Positions 1 to 7,772 are shown, counted from the stretch's first letter. The stretch is DNA of 15,464 nt from an uncultured beta proteobacterium (GCA_903917505.1 CAIXAY010000218.1:1-15464), one strand, 5' to 3'. Notes: a model not told the origin generated them from the sequence alone. Numbers and translations: made by a program.

Positions 1-6
1 AGCGCA

Positions 7-1008
7 TCAGGGTGGACTCAGTTGGATTTGCGTGGCGACCTGGACGAAACTATCGCCCTTGACATCGACATGGCGAATTTTAACCGGCAACAGCAGATAA
101 TCGTAAGCTAGCCACAGTTCGGTGGTGTTGTCCCCGGGCGCGCGCAGGTGCACGGTGCGCAGCGTGCCTGCCGGCACCTCGATTTCCTCGTCGCCGATCA
201 CCTCGAGGCGGTAGACGCCATATTTCTTGCCGGTGGCGATCGGCAGCGCGCTGCCGGCGCCGAGATAGGGCAGGAAGCCGAGCTGGAAGTTGAACGACAG
301 CAGATCCTGCGCACCGTAAGCCAGCACCTGCTCGGGACGTTCGCCGACGCGCACTTTCATGTTGTCCCAATCGAAGCCGGCCTGTTCTCCGCTCTCCTTG
401 CCGTTGCGCCGGATGACGAATGAATCAGGGCGCAGACCCTGATCGTTGATCAATCCGCGGCTTTCCATCTCGATGCGGATCGATTTGAACAAGCGCACCA
501 GACCGGTCGATTCGACGACCGACTGCAATCGATAATGGCCGTCGGCGATCTCCCATTCCTCCTGCGCGTAACCGATTTCAAAATTCGAATCGCCGCGATC
601 GACGCGGTAACGGATCAGGCCGCGCGGCGGCAGGCGCGGTTCGGCAGGCGCCGATTCAGGTTCCGGCGGCGTCGCCCCGGGCTCGGCAGCCGGCGGTTCG
701 GGCAGCGCTTCGTGGGCCGCAGCAGCCGCCAATTCGGGCGCTTGCGCTGCCGGCGTTTCTTCCGGAAGGGACGGCGCCGGCACCTGATTGGCCTGCGCTT
801 GGACTTTGCGGCGCGGCGCTTTCGGCCTGACCGGCTTTTCCGCCTTGGGCGCGGTGTCGACGCGCGCTTGCGGCGGCGGCAGCGGCCTGATCTCGGCAAC
901 GATGACCTGCGCTTCGGGCTCGGTCGATAAATCGAACTCGGGGCCGAACAGCGCCACAGCGTGCAGCCCGAGCGAAGCGGCGAAGGCGATGATCAGCGCG
1001 AAGGGCAT
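7..1008 (-). CDS. DUF3108 protein with TonB-like N-terminal anchor
   Basis: This is a 333-residue protein. Residues 3-22 form one hydrophobic N-terminal segment containing Ser12-x3-His16, the spacing seen in the TonB membrane anchor. A VAEI-type stretch and a long Pro/Ala/Glu-rich linker (about 41-128) follow. Residues 130-333 look like a DUF3108 domain, a beta-rich periplasmic domain of unknown function. The reading frame runs open upstream into purN, but ATG 1008 is preferred: it follows an AAAGGCGG ribosome site and restores a normal anchor. The upstream extension is arginine-rich purN antisense-frame sequence. The start lies 7 bases after the purN stop, so the gene is last in the dedA-lipoprotein-purN operon. 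Inference: it is an inner-membrane-anchored periplasmic protein. DUF3108 assignment is fairly sure; function is unknown. Confidence 0.85.
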   Translation of the reverse strand: MPFALIIAFAASLGLHAVALFGPEFDLSTEPEAQVIVAEIRPLPPPQARVDTAPKAEKPVRPKAPRRKVQAQANQVPAPSLPEETPAAQAPELAAAAAHEALPEPPAAEPGATPPEPESAPAEPRLPPRGLIRYRVDRGDSNFEIGYAQEEWEIADGHYRLQSVVESTGLVRLFKSIRIEMESRGLINDQGLRPDSFVIRRNGKESGEQAGFDWDNMKVRVGERPEQVLAYGAQDLLSFNFQLGFLPYLGAGSALPIATGKKYGVYRLEVIGDEEIEVPAGTLRTVHLRAPGDNTTELWLAYDYLLLPVKIRHVDVKGDSFVQVATQIQLSPP

Positions 1009-1015
1009 GCCGCCT

Positions 1016-1675
1016 TTACAGCGACGCCAGCGGCGAAACAAGGACGCCGGCCGCGTCCTGTGGCGCGTCGAGTCCAAGGAATTCGACGCGGTCGCCGGCG
1101 AGGCACACGCGACCCTCGGTAATCCAGCGGATGGCCAGCGCATAGATCGCATGCTCCTGCACGAGCACGCGCGCCGCGAGGCTGGCCTCGTCGTCGCCGT
1201 CGATGACCGGCACCGCGGCCTGCACGATGATCGGACCGTGATCGAGCGCCGGGGTGACGAAATGCACCGTGCAGCCATGCACCCGCACGCCTTCGGCGAG
1301 GGCGCGCCGGTGCGTGTGCAGCCCCTGGAATGACGGCAGCAGCGACGGATGAATGTTGATCAGGCGGCCGGCGAAATGGCGCACGAAGCCGTCGCTCAGC
1401 ACGCGCATGAAGCCCGCCAGGACGACGAGATCGGGCGCATAGCCGCCAATGGCCTCGGCGAGGGCCGCATCGAAGGCCTCGCGGTCGGCAAATTCGCGGT
1501 GGTCCACAACACGCGTCGCCACGCCCCTGGCCGCGGCGATCTGCAGGCCGGCGGCGTCGGCGCGGTTGGCCAGCACGGCGGCCACGCGCACCGGTAGCGA
1601 CCCGGCGGCGACGGCGTCGAGCAGCGCTTCCATGTTGCTGCCGCGGCCGGAGATGAGTATGACAATGGACTTCAT
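1016..1675 (-). CDS. purN: Phosphoribosylglycinamide formyltransferase 1 (GART)
   Basis: PurN transfers a formyl group from 10-formyltetrahydrofolate to glycinamide ribonucleotide, the third step of cytosolic de novo purine synthesis. The 219-residue length fits the family (E. coli is about 212). The N-terminus shows the phosphate-binding ISGRGSN motif (residues 9-14). The active site is intact: Asn107 and His109 in INIHPSLLPSF, and Asp145 in TPALDHGPII. These match the catalytic Asn-His-Asp triad. The ATG overlaps the stop of the upstream lipoprotein gene in an ATGA, implying translational coupling. The DUF3108 gene follows after 7 bases. Unlike E. coli, purM is not adjacent. Confidence 0.97.
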   Translation of the reverse strand: MKSIVILISGRGSNMEALLDAVAAGSLPVRVAAVLANRADAAGLQIAAARGVATRVVDHREFADREAFDAALAEAIGGYAPDLVVLAGFMRVLSDGFVRHFAGRLINIHPSLLPSFQGLHTHRRALAEGVRVHGCTVHFVTPALDHGPIIVQAAVPVIDGDDEASLAARVLVQEHAIYALAIRWITEGRVCLAGDRVEFLGLDAPQDAAGVLVSPLASL

Positions 1676-2394
1676 TTGATTCCTAGCGCGCCGACCGGCA
1701 GGAAGACCGCGGTGGCCAGGCTTTGCGTGAAGCGGGTGATCGTTCGGCCCTGCTTGTCGGCGACCACCTTGGAGAGAAAATCGAGCAGGCCGATGACGCG
1801 GCCGAATTCGCGTTCGAACGAGAGGTTGGGGTTGTTGGCGTCGAGTTCATTTGAAATCAGCAGCAGTTCGCCGCTGGCGTTGCGCGTCGAAGACATTTTC
1901 CAGATGGCGATTTCGATGTTGCGTGCGCAATTGTAGAGCTTCTGCTCGTTGAGGTCGTCGAGCAGGTAGAAATCGTCCTTGTACTCGAAAGCGGCGTAGA
2001 CCATGCCGAGCAGCCCGGCCATCACGGCCAGCACGCGGTCGCCCTGATAGACCGGGCTGAAGGCGTAGGACGCGGCGGCGCCCTCGCGCCGCCCTTCGAG
2101 CTCGGGGAAATCGACGCGGCCGGCGAACAGACGATCGAGCGCGGCGTCGATGCCGGCCTGGCCGCTCTTGCGCCACTCCCTCGGGTTGCGCTTGTAGAGC
2201 TTCTCGGCGATGCGCCGCAAGCCGGCCTTGATCTCGGCGCGGTTGGCGTCGATGACGCGGTCGATCTCGGTCTTGGCCAGGTAGCGCGGGTCGAAGCGGG
2301 TTTCCTTCTGGCCGTCGGAGCCGACGCGGGTGGCGCAGGATGAGAGCAGCGAAGCGGTCAGGAGCAGAAGCACGGTGGCGAGGCGGGCGGGCAT
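1672..2394 (-). CDS. Predicted lipoprotein of unknown function
   Basis: This 240-residue protein is not recognised. Residues 1-20 form a lipoprotein signal (hydrophobic core, then LSSC with Cys20 as the lipidated residue), so it is probably anchored to a membrane facing the periplasm. The mature part is alpha-helical and charged. Distinct stretches are FDPRYLAKTEIDRVID (about 34-49), a hydrophobic AVMAGLLGMVYAAFEYKDDF segment (123-142) and a second hydrophobic C-terminus (227-239). The frame is open far upstream, but that part is the antisense of mutL and dedA; ATG 2394 is the only start giving a sensible signal peptide. It sits 14 bases after dedA and overlaps purN by 4 bases (ATGA). It is therefore co-transcribed with both. 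No function is proposed. Confidence 0.85.
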   Translation of the reverse strand: MPARLATVLLLLTASLLSSCATRVGSDGQKETRFDPRYLAKTEIDRVIDANRAEIKAGLRRIAEKLYKRNPREWRKSGQAGIDAALDRLFAGRVDFPELEGRREGAAASYAFSPVYQGDRVLAVMAGLLGMVYAAFEYKDDFYLLDDLNEQKLYNCARNIEIAIWKMSSTRNASGELLLISNELDANNPNLSFEREFGRVIGLLDFLSKVVADKQGRTITRFTQSLATAVFLPVGALGIK

Positions 2395-2408
2395 GTCCGC
2401 ATCATTGC

Positions 2409-3044
2409 CTAAACCTTTCGCTGCTGCAACCAGCCGATCACGACCGGGATCATCGAGACGAGGATGATGCCGACGATCATCGCCGTCAGATTCTGCTGCA
2501 CCCACGGCAGATTGCCGAAGAAATAGCCGGCCAGGGAAAGAGATACCACCCAGGACAGCGCGCCGGCCAGATTGAAGAGGAAAAAGCGCCCGTAGTTCAT
2601 CGCGCCGATGCCGGCGACGAAGGGCGCGAAGGTGCGGAACAGCGGCAGGAAGCGCGAGATGATCAGCGTCTTGCCGCCGTGTTTGGTATAGAAGGCGTGC
2701 GTCTTCTCGAGCGCCGCCTTGTTGAAAAAGCGCGACTCCTCCCAGTGGAAGACCTTGGGTCCGAGGAAGCGCCCGATCTGGTAATTGAGCATATTGCCGA
2801 GCGTCGCCGCGGCGACGAGCACGCCGATCAGCGTGGCCAGGTGCATGCCGCCCAGGGCGGCCAGCGCGCCGGCGACGAAGAGCAGCGAATCGCCGGGCAG
2901 GAAAGGCGTCACCACGAAACCGGTCTCGCTGAAGATGATGGCGAAGAGAATCGCGTAAATCCACGGCCCGTATTGCTGCACGAGCGTGGCCAGGTACTTG
3001 TCCAGATGCAGCACGATGTCGACAAAGGCGGCGAGAAATTCCAT
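2409..3044 (-). CDS. DedA family inner-membrane protein
   Basis: This 211-residue polytopic membrane protein belongs to the DedA/SNARE-associated family. Members act in membrane homeostasis, and some recycle undecaprenyl phosphate or flip lipids. Visible hallmarks are E40 in the first membrane region, the re-entrant-loop motif FLPGDSLLFVAGAL (48-61; D52), and ISRFLPLFRTFAPFVAGIGAMNY starting near 129 (R131, R137). These four residues align with the Glu, Asp and two Arg residues essential in E. coli YqjA/YghB. The last hydrophobic helix spans about 186-205. It is the first gene of the minus-strand operon leading to purN and is divergent from mutL. The exact substrate cannot be told from sequence. 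Confidence 0.95.
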   Translation of the reverse strand: MEFLAAFVDIVLHLDKYLATLVQQYGPWIYAILFAIIFSETGFVVTPFLPGDSLLFVAGALAALGGMHLATLIGVLVAAATLGNMLNYQIGRFLGPKVFHWEESRFFNKAALEKTHAFYTKHGGKTLIISRFLPLFRTFAPFVAGIGAMNYGRFFLFNLAGALSWVVSLSLAGYFFGNLPWVQQNLTAMIVGIILVSMIPVVIGWLQQRKV

Positions 3045-3071
3045 TTTGGCGAATGACCGGGCAAAGGCGCG

Positions 3072-3077
3072 ATTCTA
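3072..3077 (-). promoter_or_regulatory. Putative -10 box for the dedA-purN operon
   Basis: The minus strand reads TAGAAT here (5 of 6 to TATAAT), 27 bases before the dedA start codon. No good -35 hexamer is found at 16-18 bases. This is the best candidate in the 61-bp divergent gap. It is a weak prediction based on one hexamer. Confidence 0.3.
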
Positions 3078-3093
3078 CCGGAAGCCAGGCCGG

Positions 3094-3099
3094 TATAAT
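3094..3099 (+). promoter_or_regulatory. Consensus -10 box of mutL; possibly leaderless
   Basis: A perfect TATAAT ends only six bases (CAGCGC) before the mutL ATG at 3106. Transcription normally starts about 7 bases after the -10 box, which would place the first base at or next to the A of the ATG. No Shine-Dalgarno sequence is present in front of the start. The -35 region is poor. Confidence 0.5.
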
Positions 3100-3105
3100 C
3101 AGCGC

Positions 3106-4920
3106 ATGAGCGAAGCGCAAACTCCCCTGCCGGCGATCCACCTGCTGCCCGACCTGCTGATCAGTCAGATCGCCGCTGGCGAAGTCGTCGACCGCCCTGC
3201 CTCGGTGCTCAAGGAGTTGCTCGAGAACGCGCTCGACGCCGGCAGCACGGCGATCCAGATCCAGCTCGAGGAAGGCGGCGTCAAGCTGATCCGCGTCAGC
3301 GACGACGGCCAGGGCATCGCGCGCGACGACCTGGCGTTGGCGCTGACCCGCCACGCGACCTCGAAGATCGCCTCGCTCGACGATCTCGAGCACGTCGCGA
3401 CGCTCGGTTTTCGCGGCGAAGCGCTGGCTTCGGTGGCCGCCGTGGCGCGCCTCACGCTGACCAGCCGGCAAGCCGGCGCGGCGCACGCCTGGCGCCTCGG
3501 CGCCGAGCCCGGCGCGCAGCCGGAACCGGCGGCGCTGGCCGCCGGCACGGTCGTCGAAATGCGCGACCTCTACTACAACACACCGGCGCGGCGCAAGTTT
3601 TTGAAATCCGAAGCGACCGAACTCGCGCAATGCGCCGAGGCGGTCAAGCGCATCGCGCTGGCGCACCCGGCGGTGGCCTTCGCCCTGGCGAACAACGGGC
3701 GCGTCGGCCTGCATCTGCCGCGCGGCGATGCGCGCGGCCGCGCCGCCGCCATCCTCGGCGAGGATTTTCTCGAGCAATCGCGCGCCATCGATACCGGCTC
3801 GGGCCTGATCCGCATCTTCGGCCACTGCGCCCTGCCGACCCATTCGCGCGCGCGCAGCGATGCGCAGTACTGCTACGTCAATGGCCGTTTCGTGCGCGAC
3901 AAGCTGCTCAGCCATGCCTTGCGCGAGGCCTACCAGGACATGCTGCACGGCAGCCGCTATCCGGCCTACTGCGTTTTTCTCGAGATCGACCCGGCGAGCG
4001 TCGACGTCAACGTGCACCCGGCGAAAACCGAAGTGCGCTTCCGCGACGGCCGCGCCGTGCACCAGTTCGTCTTCCATGCGGCGCAGCGCGCGCTGTCGGG
4101 TTCGCTCGCTGCTTCGCTCACCAGCGCGCATTCCGGCTCGCCTGCCGACGCCGCGGGCGGTGCGCCCGCGCCCCGGCCGCCGCCCGTCTATGCCGCTGCG
4201 GGCGGCAGCTTCGCCAACTGGGTGCCGCGCCAGGAATCCTTGCGCGCCAGTGCGCCGCCGACCGCCGCCTATCTGGCTTTCAGCCAGGCCGCGCAGACGC
4301 TTTCCGCGGCGCCGCCCGCCGCGCCGCAAGGCGATGCCCCGCCGCTCGGCTACGCCCTCGGGCAACTGCGCGGCGTCTACATTCTGGCCGAAAATGCGCA
4401 GGGACTGATCATCGTCGACATGCACGCGGCGCATGAACGCATCCTTTACGAGAAGCTGAAGAACGCGCTCGATAATCGCGCGGTGGCCATGCAGACGCTG
4501 CTCATTCCGGCGGTTTTCACCACCTCGGCGCTCGACGTGGCGAGCGCCGAGGAAAACGCCACCGGCTTGCGCGAACTCGGCTTCGATATCGCGCCGATCG
4601 GCCCGACGCAGCTTGCCGTACGCGGCGTTCCGGCGCTGCTGCAGGCCGCCGATCCGGGGCCGCTGGTGCTCTCGCTGCTGGCCGAGCTGCGCGAGCACGG
4701 GGTTTCGCAACTGATTGCCGAACGGCGCAACGAACTGCTCGCCACCATGGCCTGCCACGGCGCCGTGCGCGCCCGCCGCCTGCTCTCGCTGCCGGAAATG
4801 AACGCCCTCTTGCGCCAGATGGAAGAGACCGATCGCGCCGACCAGTGCAATCACGGCCGGCCGACCTGGACGCAACTTGCGATGGGCGATCTCGACAAGC
4901 TCTTCCTGCGCGGACGGTGA
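3106..4920 (+). CDS. mutL: DNA mismatch repair protein MutL (endonuclease type)
   Basis: MutL couples MutS mismatch recognition to strand incision. It has 604 residues. The N-terminal GHKL ATPase shows QIAAGEVVDRPASVLKELLE (21-40; catalytic Glu37 and Mg-binding Asn41 by alignment to E. coli E29/N33), DDGQGI (66-71), ATSKI and TLGFRGEAL (99-107). A Pro/Ala-rich linker runs over roughly 340-420. The C-terminal dimerisation domain carries D438-M-H-A-x2-E444-x4-E449, the metal-binding endonuclease motif, plus ACHGAVRA and the CNHGRP motif (581-586). E. coli MutL lacks these nuclease motifs; betaproteobacterial MutL such as that of Neisseria has them. The frame extends upstream to 2986, but that part overlaps dedA and lies before the promoter, so ATG 3106 is chosen. 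miaA lies downstream. Confidence 0.98.
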   Translation: MSEAQTPLPAIHLLPDLLISQIAAGEVVDRPASVLKELLENALDAGSTAIQIQLEEGGVKLIRVSDDGQGIARDDLALALTRHATSKIASLDDLEHVATLGFRGEALASVAAVARLTLTSRQAGAAHAWRLGAEPGAQPEPAALAAGTVVEMRDLYYNTPARRKFLKSEATELAQCAEAVKRIALAHPAVAFALANNGRVGLHLPRGDARGRAAAILGEDFLEQSRAIDTGSGLIRIFGHCALPTHSRARSDAQYCYVNGRFVRDKLLSHALREAYQDMLHGSRYPAYCVFLEIDPASVDVNVHPAKTEVRFRDGRAVHQFVFHAAQRALSGSLAASLTSAHSGSPADAAGGAPAPRPPPVYAAAGGSFANWVPRQESLRASAPPTAAYLAFSQAAQTLSAAPPAAPQGDAPPLGYALGQLRGVYILAENAQGLIIVDMHAAHERILYEKLKNALDNRAVAMQTLLIPAVFTTSALDVASAEENATGLRELGFDIAPIGPTQLAVRGVPALLQAADPGPLVLSLLAELREHGVSQLIAERRNELLATMACHGAVRARRLLSLPEMNALLRQMEETDRADQCNHGRPTWTQLAMGDLDKLFLRGR

Positions 4921-4928
4921 TTCGTATT

Positions 4929-5018
4929 AACCACAACGAGCACGACAAAAAACCTGGAAATATCGGGAATATCTTGATCTCTTTGGCTTTCGTTGTGCCC
5001 GTTGTGCTCGTTGTGGTT
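4929..5018 (+). repeat. Palindromic period-9 intergenic repeat element
   Basis: This element fills most of the mutL-miaA gap. Its ends are a perfect 15-bp inverted repeat, AACCACAACGAGCAC at 4929-4943 and its complement at 5004-5018. The right half is built of three 9-base units of the form CGTTGTGNN (4991-4999, 5000-5008, 5009-5017). The left half keeps one intact and one decayed unit in reverse orientation. The roughly 45-bp centre is AT-rich relative to its surroundings and contains two near-identical GAATATC/AAATATC words. No coding signal is present. It looks like a dispersed REP- or MITE-like element and could also fold as a long stem in a mutL-miaA transcript. Copies elsewhere in the genome cannot be tested here. 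Confidence 0.7.
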
Positions 5019-5034
5019 TGATTCAAATGCCGCA

Positions 5035-5964
5035 ATGACTCCTCCGGCCATTCTCCTGATGGGCCCGACCGCCAGCGGCAAAACGGCGGTGGCGATCGCG
5101 CTCGCACAGCGCTTTCCGCTCGAACTGATCAGCGTCGATTCGGCGCAGGTTTTTCGCGACATGAACATCGGCACGGCCAAGCCGGACGCCGCAACACTGC
5201 GCGACTTCCCGCATCACCTGATTGACTTGATCAGCCCCGAGCAAGCCTACTCGGCGGCGCGTTTTCGCCACGACGCGCTGGCCCTGATGGCCGACATCAC
5301 GGCGCGCGGCAAGGTGCCGCTGCTGGTCGGCGGCACCATGCTCTATTTCAAGGCGTTGCTCGGCGGCCTCGCCGAACTGCCGCAGGCCGACCCGCAGCTG
5401 CGCGCCGATCTCGACGCCGAGGCCGCGCGCCACGGCTGGCCGGCGCTGCACGCCGAACTCGCCAGGATCGACCCGGAAACCGCCGCGCGCCTGCCGCCCA
5501 ACGATGGCCAGCGCATCCAGCGCGCCCTCGAAATCTATCGCCTCGGCGGCCGTCCGATGTCGGCGCTGCTGAGCGAGAGCGCACACCAGAGTCCGCCCTA
5601 CGACTTCATTTCGCTCGGGCTGCTGCCGCCCGAACGCAGCGTGCTGCACGCGCGCATCGCCGAACGCTTCGATGCCATGCTCAAAGCCGGTCTCGAAGAC
5701 GAATTGGCCGGGCTGCGCCGGAAATACCGGCTGACGCCCGAGCTGCCGGCGATGCGCTGCGTCGGCTACCGCCAGGTGTGGGCGGTGCAGGATGGCAGCG
5801 CGCCGCGCGCGGAAATGCGCGACCGCGGCATCTACGCCACGCGCCAGCTGGCGAAGCGGCAAATGACTTGGCTCGCCAACACGCTGAAACCGGAGATTTT
5901 CGACTGCCTGGCGCCTGACCTCGACGCGCGGATCGCCGCAAGAATAGGCCAGGCGCTCGCTTAG
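5035..5964 (+). CDS. miaA: tRNA dimethylallyltransferase
   Basis: MiaA transfers a dimethylallyl group from DMAPP to N6 of A37 in tRNAs reading UNN codons, giving i6A37. The 309-residue length is normal. Motifs are the P-loop GPTASGKT (10-17), [80 protein letters not shown], and a C-terminal [16 protein letters not shown]. The frame is open from 4993, but that extension is repeat-derived; ATG 5035 places the P-loop at the usual distance. There is no clear Shine-Dalgarno. The gene probably continues the mutL transcript across the repeat element. Its stop overlaps by 4 bases the stop of the oppositely oriented cyclase gene, leaving no room for a terminator. Confidence 0.98.
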   Translation: MTPPAILLMGPTASGKTAVAIALAQRFPLELISVDSAQVFRDMNIGTAKPDAATLRDFPHHLIDLISPEQAYSAARFRHDALALMADITARGKVPLLVGGTMLYFKALLGGLAELPQADPQLRADLDAEAARHGWPALHAELARIDPETAARLPPNDGQRIQRALEIYRLGGRPMSALLSESAHQSPPYDFISLGLLPPERSVLHARIAERFDAMLKAGLEDELAGLRRKYRLTPELPAMRCVGYRQVWAVQDGSAPRAEMRDRGIYATRQLAKRQMTWLANTLKPEIFDCLAPDLDARIAARIGQALA

Positions 5965-7580
5965 CCAGAGGTCATCGACGGCTCGAAAACCTGGTAGGCA
6001 TCGCGTCCGGCGTGCTTGGCGACGTACATCGCGGCATCGGCATTGCGCAGCAACTGGTGCACATCGTCGCCGTGTTGCGGGCAAATGGCGATGCCGATGC
6101 TCGCCGAAATGCTGATGAAGTGGCCGGCGATTGAAAAGGGCTGGCGCAGCGTGGCGAGGATTTTTTCGGCCACCGCGGCCGCATCCGAATCCAGGTTCAG
6201 GCGTTGCAGGAGGATCACGAACTCGTCGCCGCCGAGCCGCGACACGGTGTCCGATTCGCGCGTCACCACCGACTGCAAACGGCTCGCCACCTCCTTGAGC
6301 AGAAGGTCGCCGATATCGTGGCCGAGCGAGTCATTGACCGGCTTGAGCTGGTCGAGGTCGACGAACAGCACCGCCAGTTTTTCGCGCTCCCGCCGGACGT
6401 GCGCCAAAGCCTGGCGCAAGCGATCGGTAAGCAGCATCCGGTTGGGCAAGTCGGTCAACACGTCGTGGTGCGCCAGATGCTGCACGAAGGCTTCGGAAGC
6501 CTTGCGTTCGGTGATGTCGCGCGCGCAACCGACCGTGCCGATCACTTCGCCGCGGGCGTTGACAAAGCGCGCCTGATGCACGTCGAGGTAGAGCAGTCGG
6601 CCGCGAACGTTGCCCGATTCCTCGAAAATGGTCGGCTCGTCACGGCCGAGGGTATGCGCGTCGACGTCGTGCGAAAACTGTCCCAGGCTGTGCCACTGCG
6701 GATCCTCGGGATGTTGGTCGCGCTCGCGCTGCGCGAAGAAATCGAAAGTCTTGCCGAGCGGCTCCTGCGTATCCTCGATGCCCAGGAGAACCTCGCAAAA
6801 CGCCTTGTTCACGAAGATGTAGCGGCCCTCGAGATCCTTCGCCCAGATCATGTCGGGGACGTTGTCGCACATCAGGCGCAGCATCAAGGCGAGGCGCTTT
6901 GAGCGGTCCTCGCTGACTTTCAGCGCTTCGACGGTCAGCTTGCGTTCCGCCATTTCATCGTGCAGGCGTTCGCGCATGGCGATCTCGCCAACCGCCGATT
7001 GCGAAATTTGCCAGGACTTGCGCACGATGATCACCTGCCAGAGCACGGCCGTGCCGCCAATCAGCAGAAAGAAGGTATCGCCGCCGATGAAGTATTTGTA
7101 AGAGCAGAAGCCGGTGAAAGGCAGCACGGACAGCGCATTGACCGCGACGCCGTAAGAAAATACGGTGGCATAGGACATGTAGGCGAAGGCGGCGACGGTC
7201 GATACGAGAATGAAGATGAGAGCATAAGTCGCCTCGCTCGCCTCATCGGGCAGGAAAGCCACCATTACGCCGTAGAGGCCGCAGGCCACCGCGCCGAGCA
7301 TGACGCGACGGCGAAACACGGATTCGCAGTTCTCGAGCGTCAGGCCGACCCGCCTGACGCGGCGGTCGAAGAAAAAAAGCGCCGCGCTGCTCATCAGGAT
7401 CAGCGCATACCAGGCCAGCAGCAGGTCGCCGGAGACGCCGATGCGGTACAGGCTGAGCGAGGCCAGAATCCCCCCGCCGATGAGCGCGAAGGGCGCACCG
7501 CCGGCGTTCCTGAAGAAAGTCTGCAGCCGAATCAGACGGATCCGGTCCCGCAGGGGAACGAGATTTTGCCCTTCTTTCAT
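5961..7580 (-). CDS. Membrane-bound PAS-GGDEF diguanylate cyclase
   Basis: This 539-residue protein is predicted to make c-di-GMP from two GTP at the inner membrane. About six hydrophobic segments occupy residues 30-48, 53-71, 93-110, 118-137, 140-158 and 168-186. A short coiled linker (about 195-232) follows. A PAS domain runs from about 235 to 355, with [23 protein letters not shown] typical of its start and [10 protein letters not shown] at its end. The GGDEF domain covers 366-533. The catalytic loop is RLGGDEF, with GGDEF at residues 450-454. R441-E-S-D444 lies five residues before it, a complete RxxD inhibitory site, so product inhibition is likely. No EAL domain is present. The ATG at 7580 lacks a strong Shine-Dalgarno. 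The signal sensed by the membrane region is unknown. Confidence 0.95.
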   Translation of the reverse strand: MKEGQNLVPLRDRIRLIRLQTFFRNAGGAPFALIGGGILASLSLYRIGVSGDLLLAWYALILMSSAALFFFDRRVRRVGLTLENCESVFRRRVMLGAVACGLYGVMVAFLPDEASEATYALIFILVSTVAAFAYMSYATVFSYGVAVNALSVLPFTGFCSYKYFIGGDTFFLLIGGTAVLWQVIIVRKSWQISQSAVGEIAMRERLHDEMAERKLTVEALKVSEDRSKRLALMLRLMCDNVPDMIWAKDLEGRYIFVNKAFCEVLLGIEDTQEPLGKTFDFFAQRERDQHPEDPQWHSLGQFSHDVDAHTLGRDEPTIFEESGNVRGRLLYLDVHQARFVNARGEVIGTVGCARDITERKASEAFVQHLAHHDVLTDLPNRMLLTDRLRQALAHVRREREKLAVLFVDLDQLKPVNDSLGHDIGDLLLKEVASRLQSVVTRESDTVSRLGGDEFVILLQRLNLDSDAAAVAEKILATLRQPFSIAGHFISISASIGIAICPQHGDDVHQLLRNADAAMYVAKHAGRDAYQVFEPSMTSG

Positions 7581-7644
7581 GGCCGGCCGGCGATAGTCAT
7601 TTTATGCATTCTACATGGACATTGGGGACTAAGCACAAGCAAAA

Positions 7645-7672
7645 AAGCCCATGCAGTGAGTTGCATGGGCTT
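7645..7672 (-). terminator. Intrinsic terminator upstream of the cyclase gene
   Basis: On the minus strand an 11-bp perfect stem (arms 7672-7662 and 7655-7645, AAGCCCATGCA and its complement) encloses a 6-base loop. The 3' arm runs directly into a T tract (six T, 7646-7641). This is a textbook rho-independent terminator for leftward transcription, ending about 60 bases before the cyclase ATG. It could end a small RNA, terminate the 7883-8254 gene, or act as an attenuator. Confidence 0.85.
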
Positions 7673-7730
7673 CCGAGACTACGACCCCGGCATAACGAGC
7701 CGGAGTAATCGGCTATTCGCCGTTATGGTG

Positions 7731-7772
7731 CTACGCGATTATCCTTGAAGTGCGTTTGCAACAAAACGCCAT
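7731..7772 (-). CDS. Possible 13-residue leader peptide
   Basis: This very short ORF, MAFCCKRTSRIIA followed by TAG, is preceded by GGAGA four bases before its ATG. That is one of the best ribosome sites in the window. It lies between the putative promoter (7846-7874) and the alternating hairpins, and its stop is four bases before the first arm (7727). A ribosome paused at the stop would cover that arm, so translation could choose between the two folds. This is inference: a 13-codon ORF can occur by chance and no homologue is known to me. Confidence 0.25.
   Translation of the reverse strand: MAFCCKRTSRIIA

Noticed and set aside
535..930. Arg/Phe-rich plus-strand ORF opposite the DUF3108 gene
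   Set aside because: It is an antisense shadow of the Pro/Ala-rich linker; the composition is explained entirely by that.
1009..1278. 90-residue N-terminal extension of the DUF3108 protein
   Set aside because: It overlaps purN antisense-free sequence in another frame and is Arg/Ser-rich. ATG 1008 has a ribosome site and yields a normal membrane anchor.
2986..3105. Upstream start for mutL
   Set aside because: It overlaps the start of dedA and precedes the TATAAT box. Homologous MutL proteins begin close to ATG 3106.
2395..4875. Very long minus-strand open frame continuing upstream of the lipoprotein
   Set aside because: It runs antisense to mutL and dedA, with Arg/Ala/Gly-rich composition and no domain. 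mutL in the sense direction has every family motif. Only the part from ATG 2394 is a gene.
4851..5180. 109-residue minus-strand ORF across the palindromic repeat
   Set aside because: Its sequence is a translation of the period-9 repeat ([14 protein letters not shown]) fused to miaA antisense. No start signal or family was found.
7684..7730. Integron attC site
   Set aside because: The nested inverted repeat recalled attC, but the arms CATAACG/CGTTATG do not fit the RYYYAAC and GTTRRRY core sites, and no integrase or cassette is nearby.
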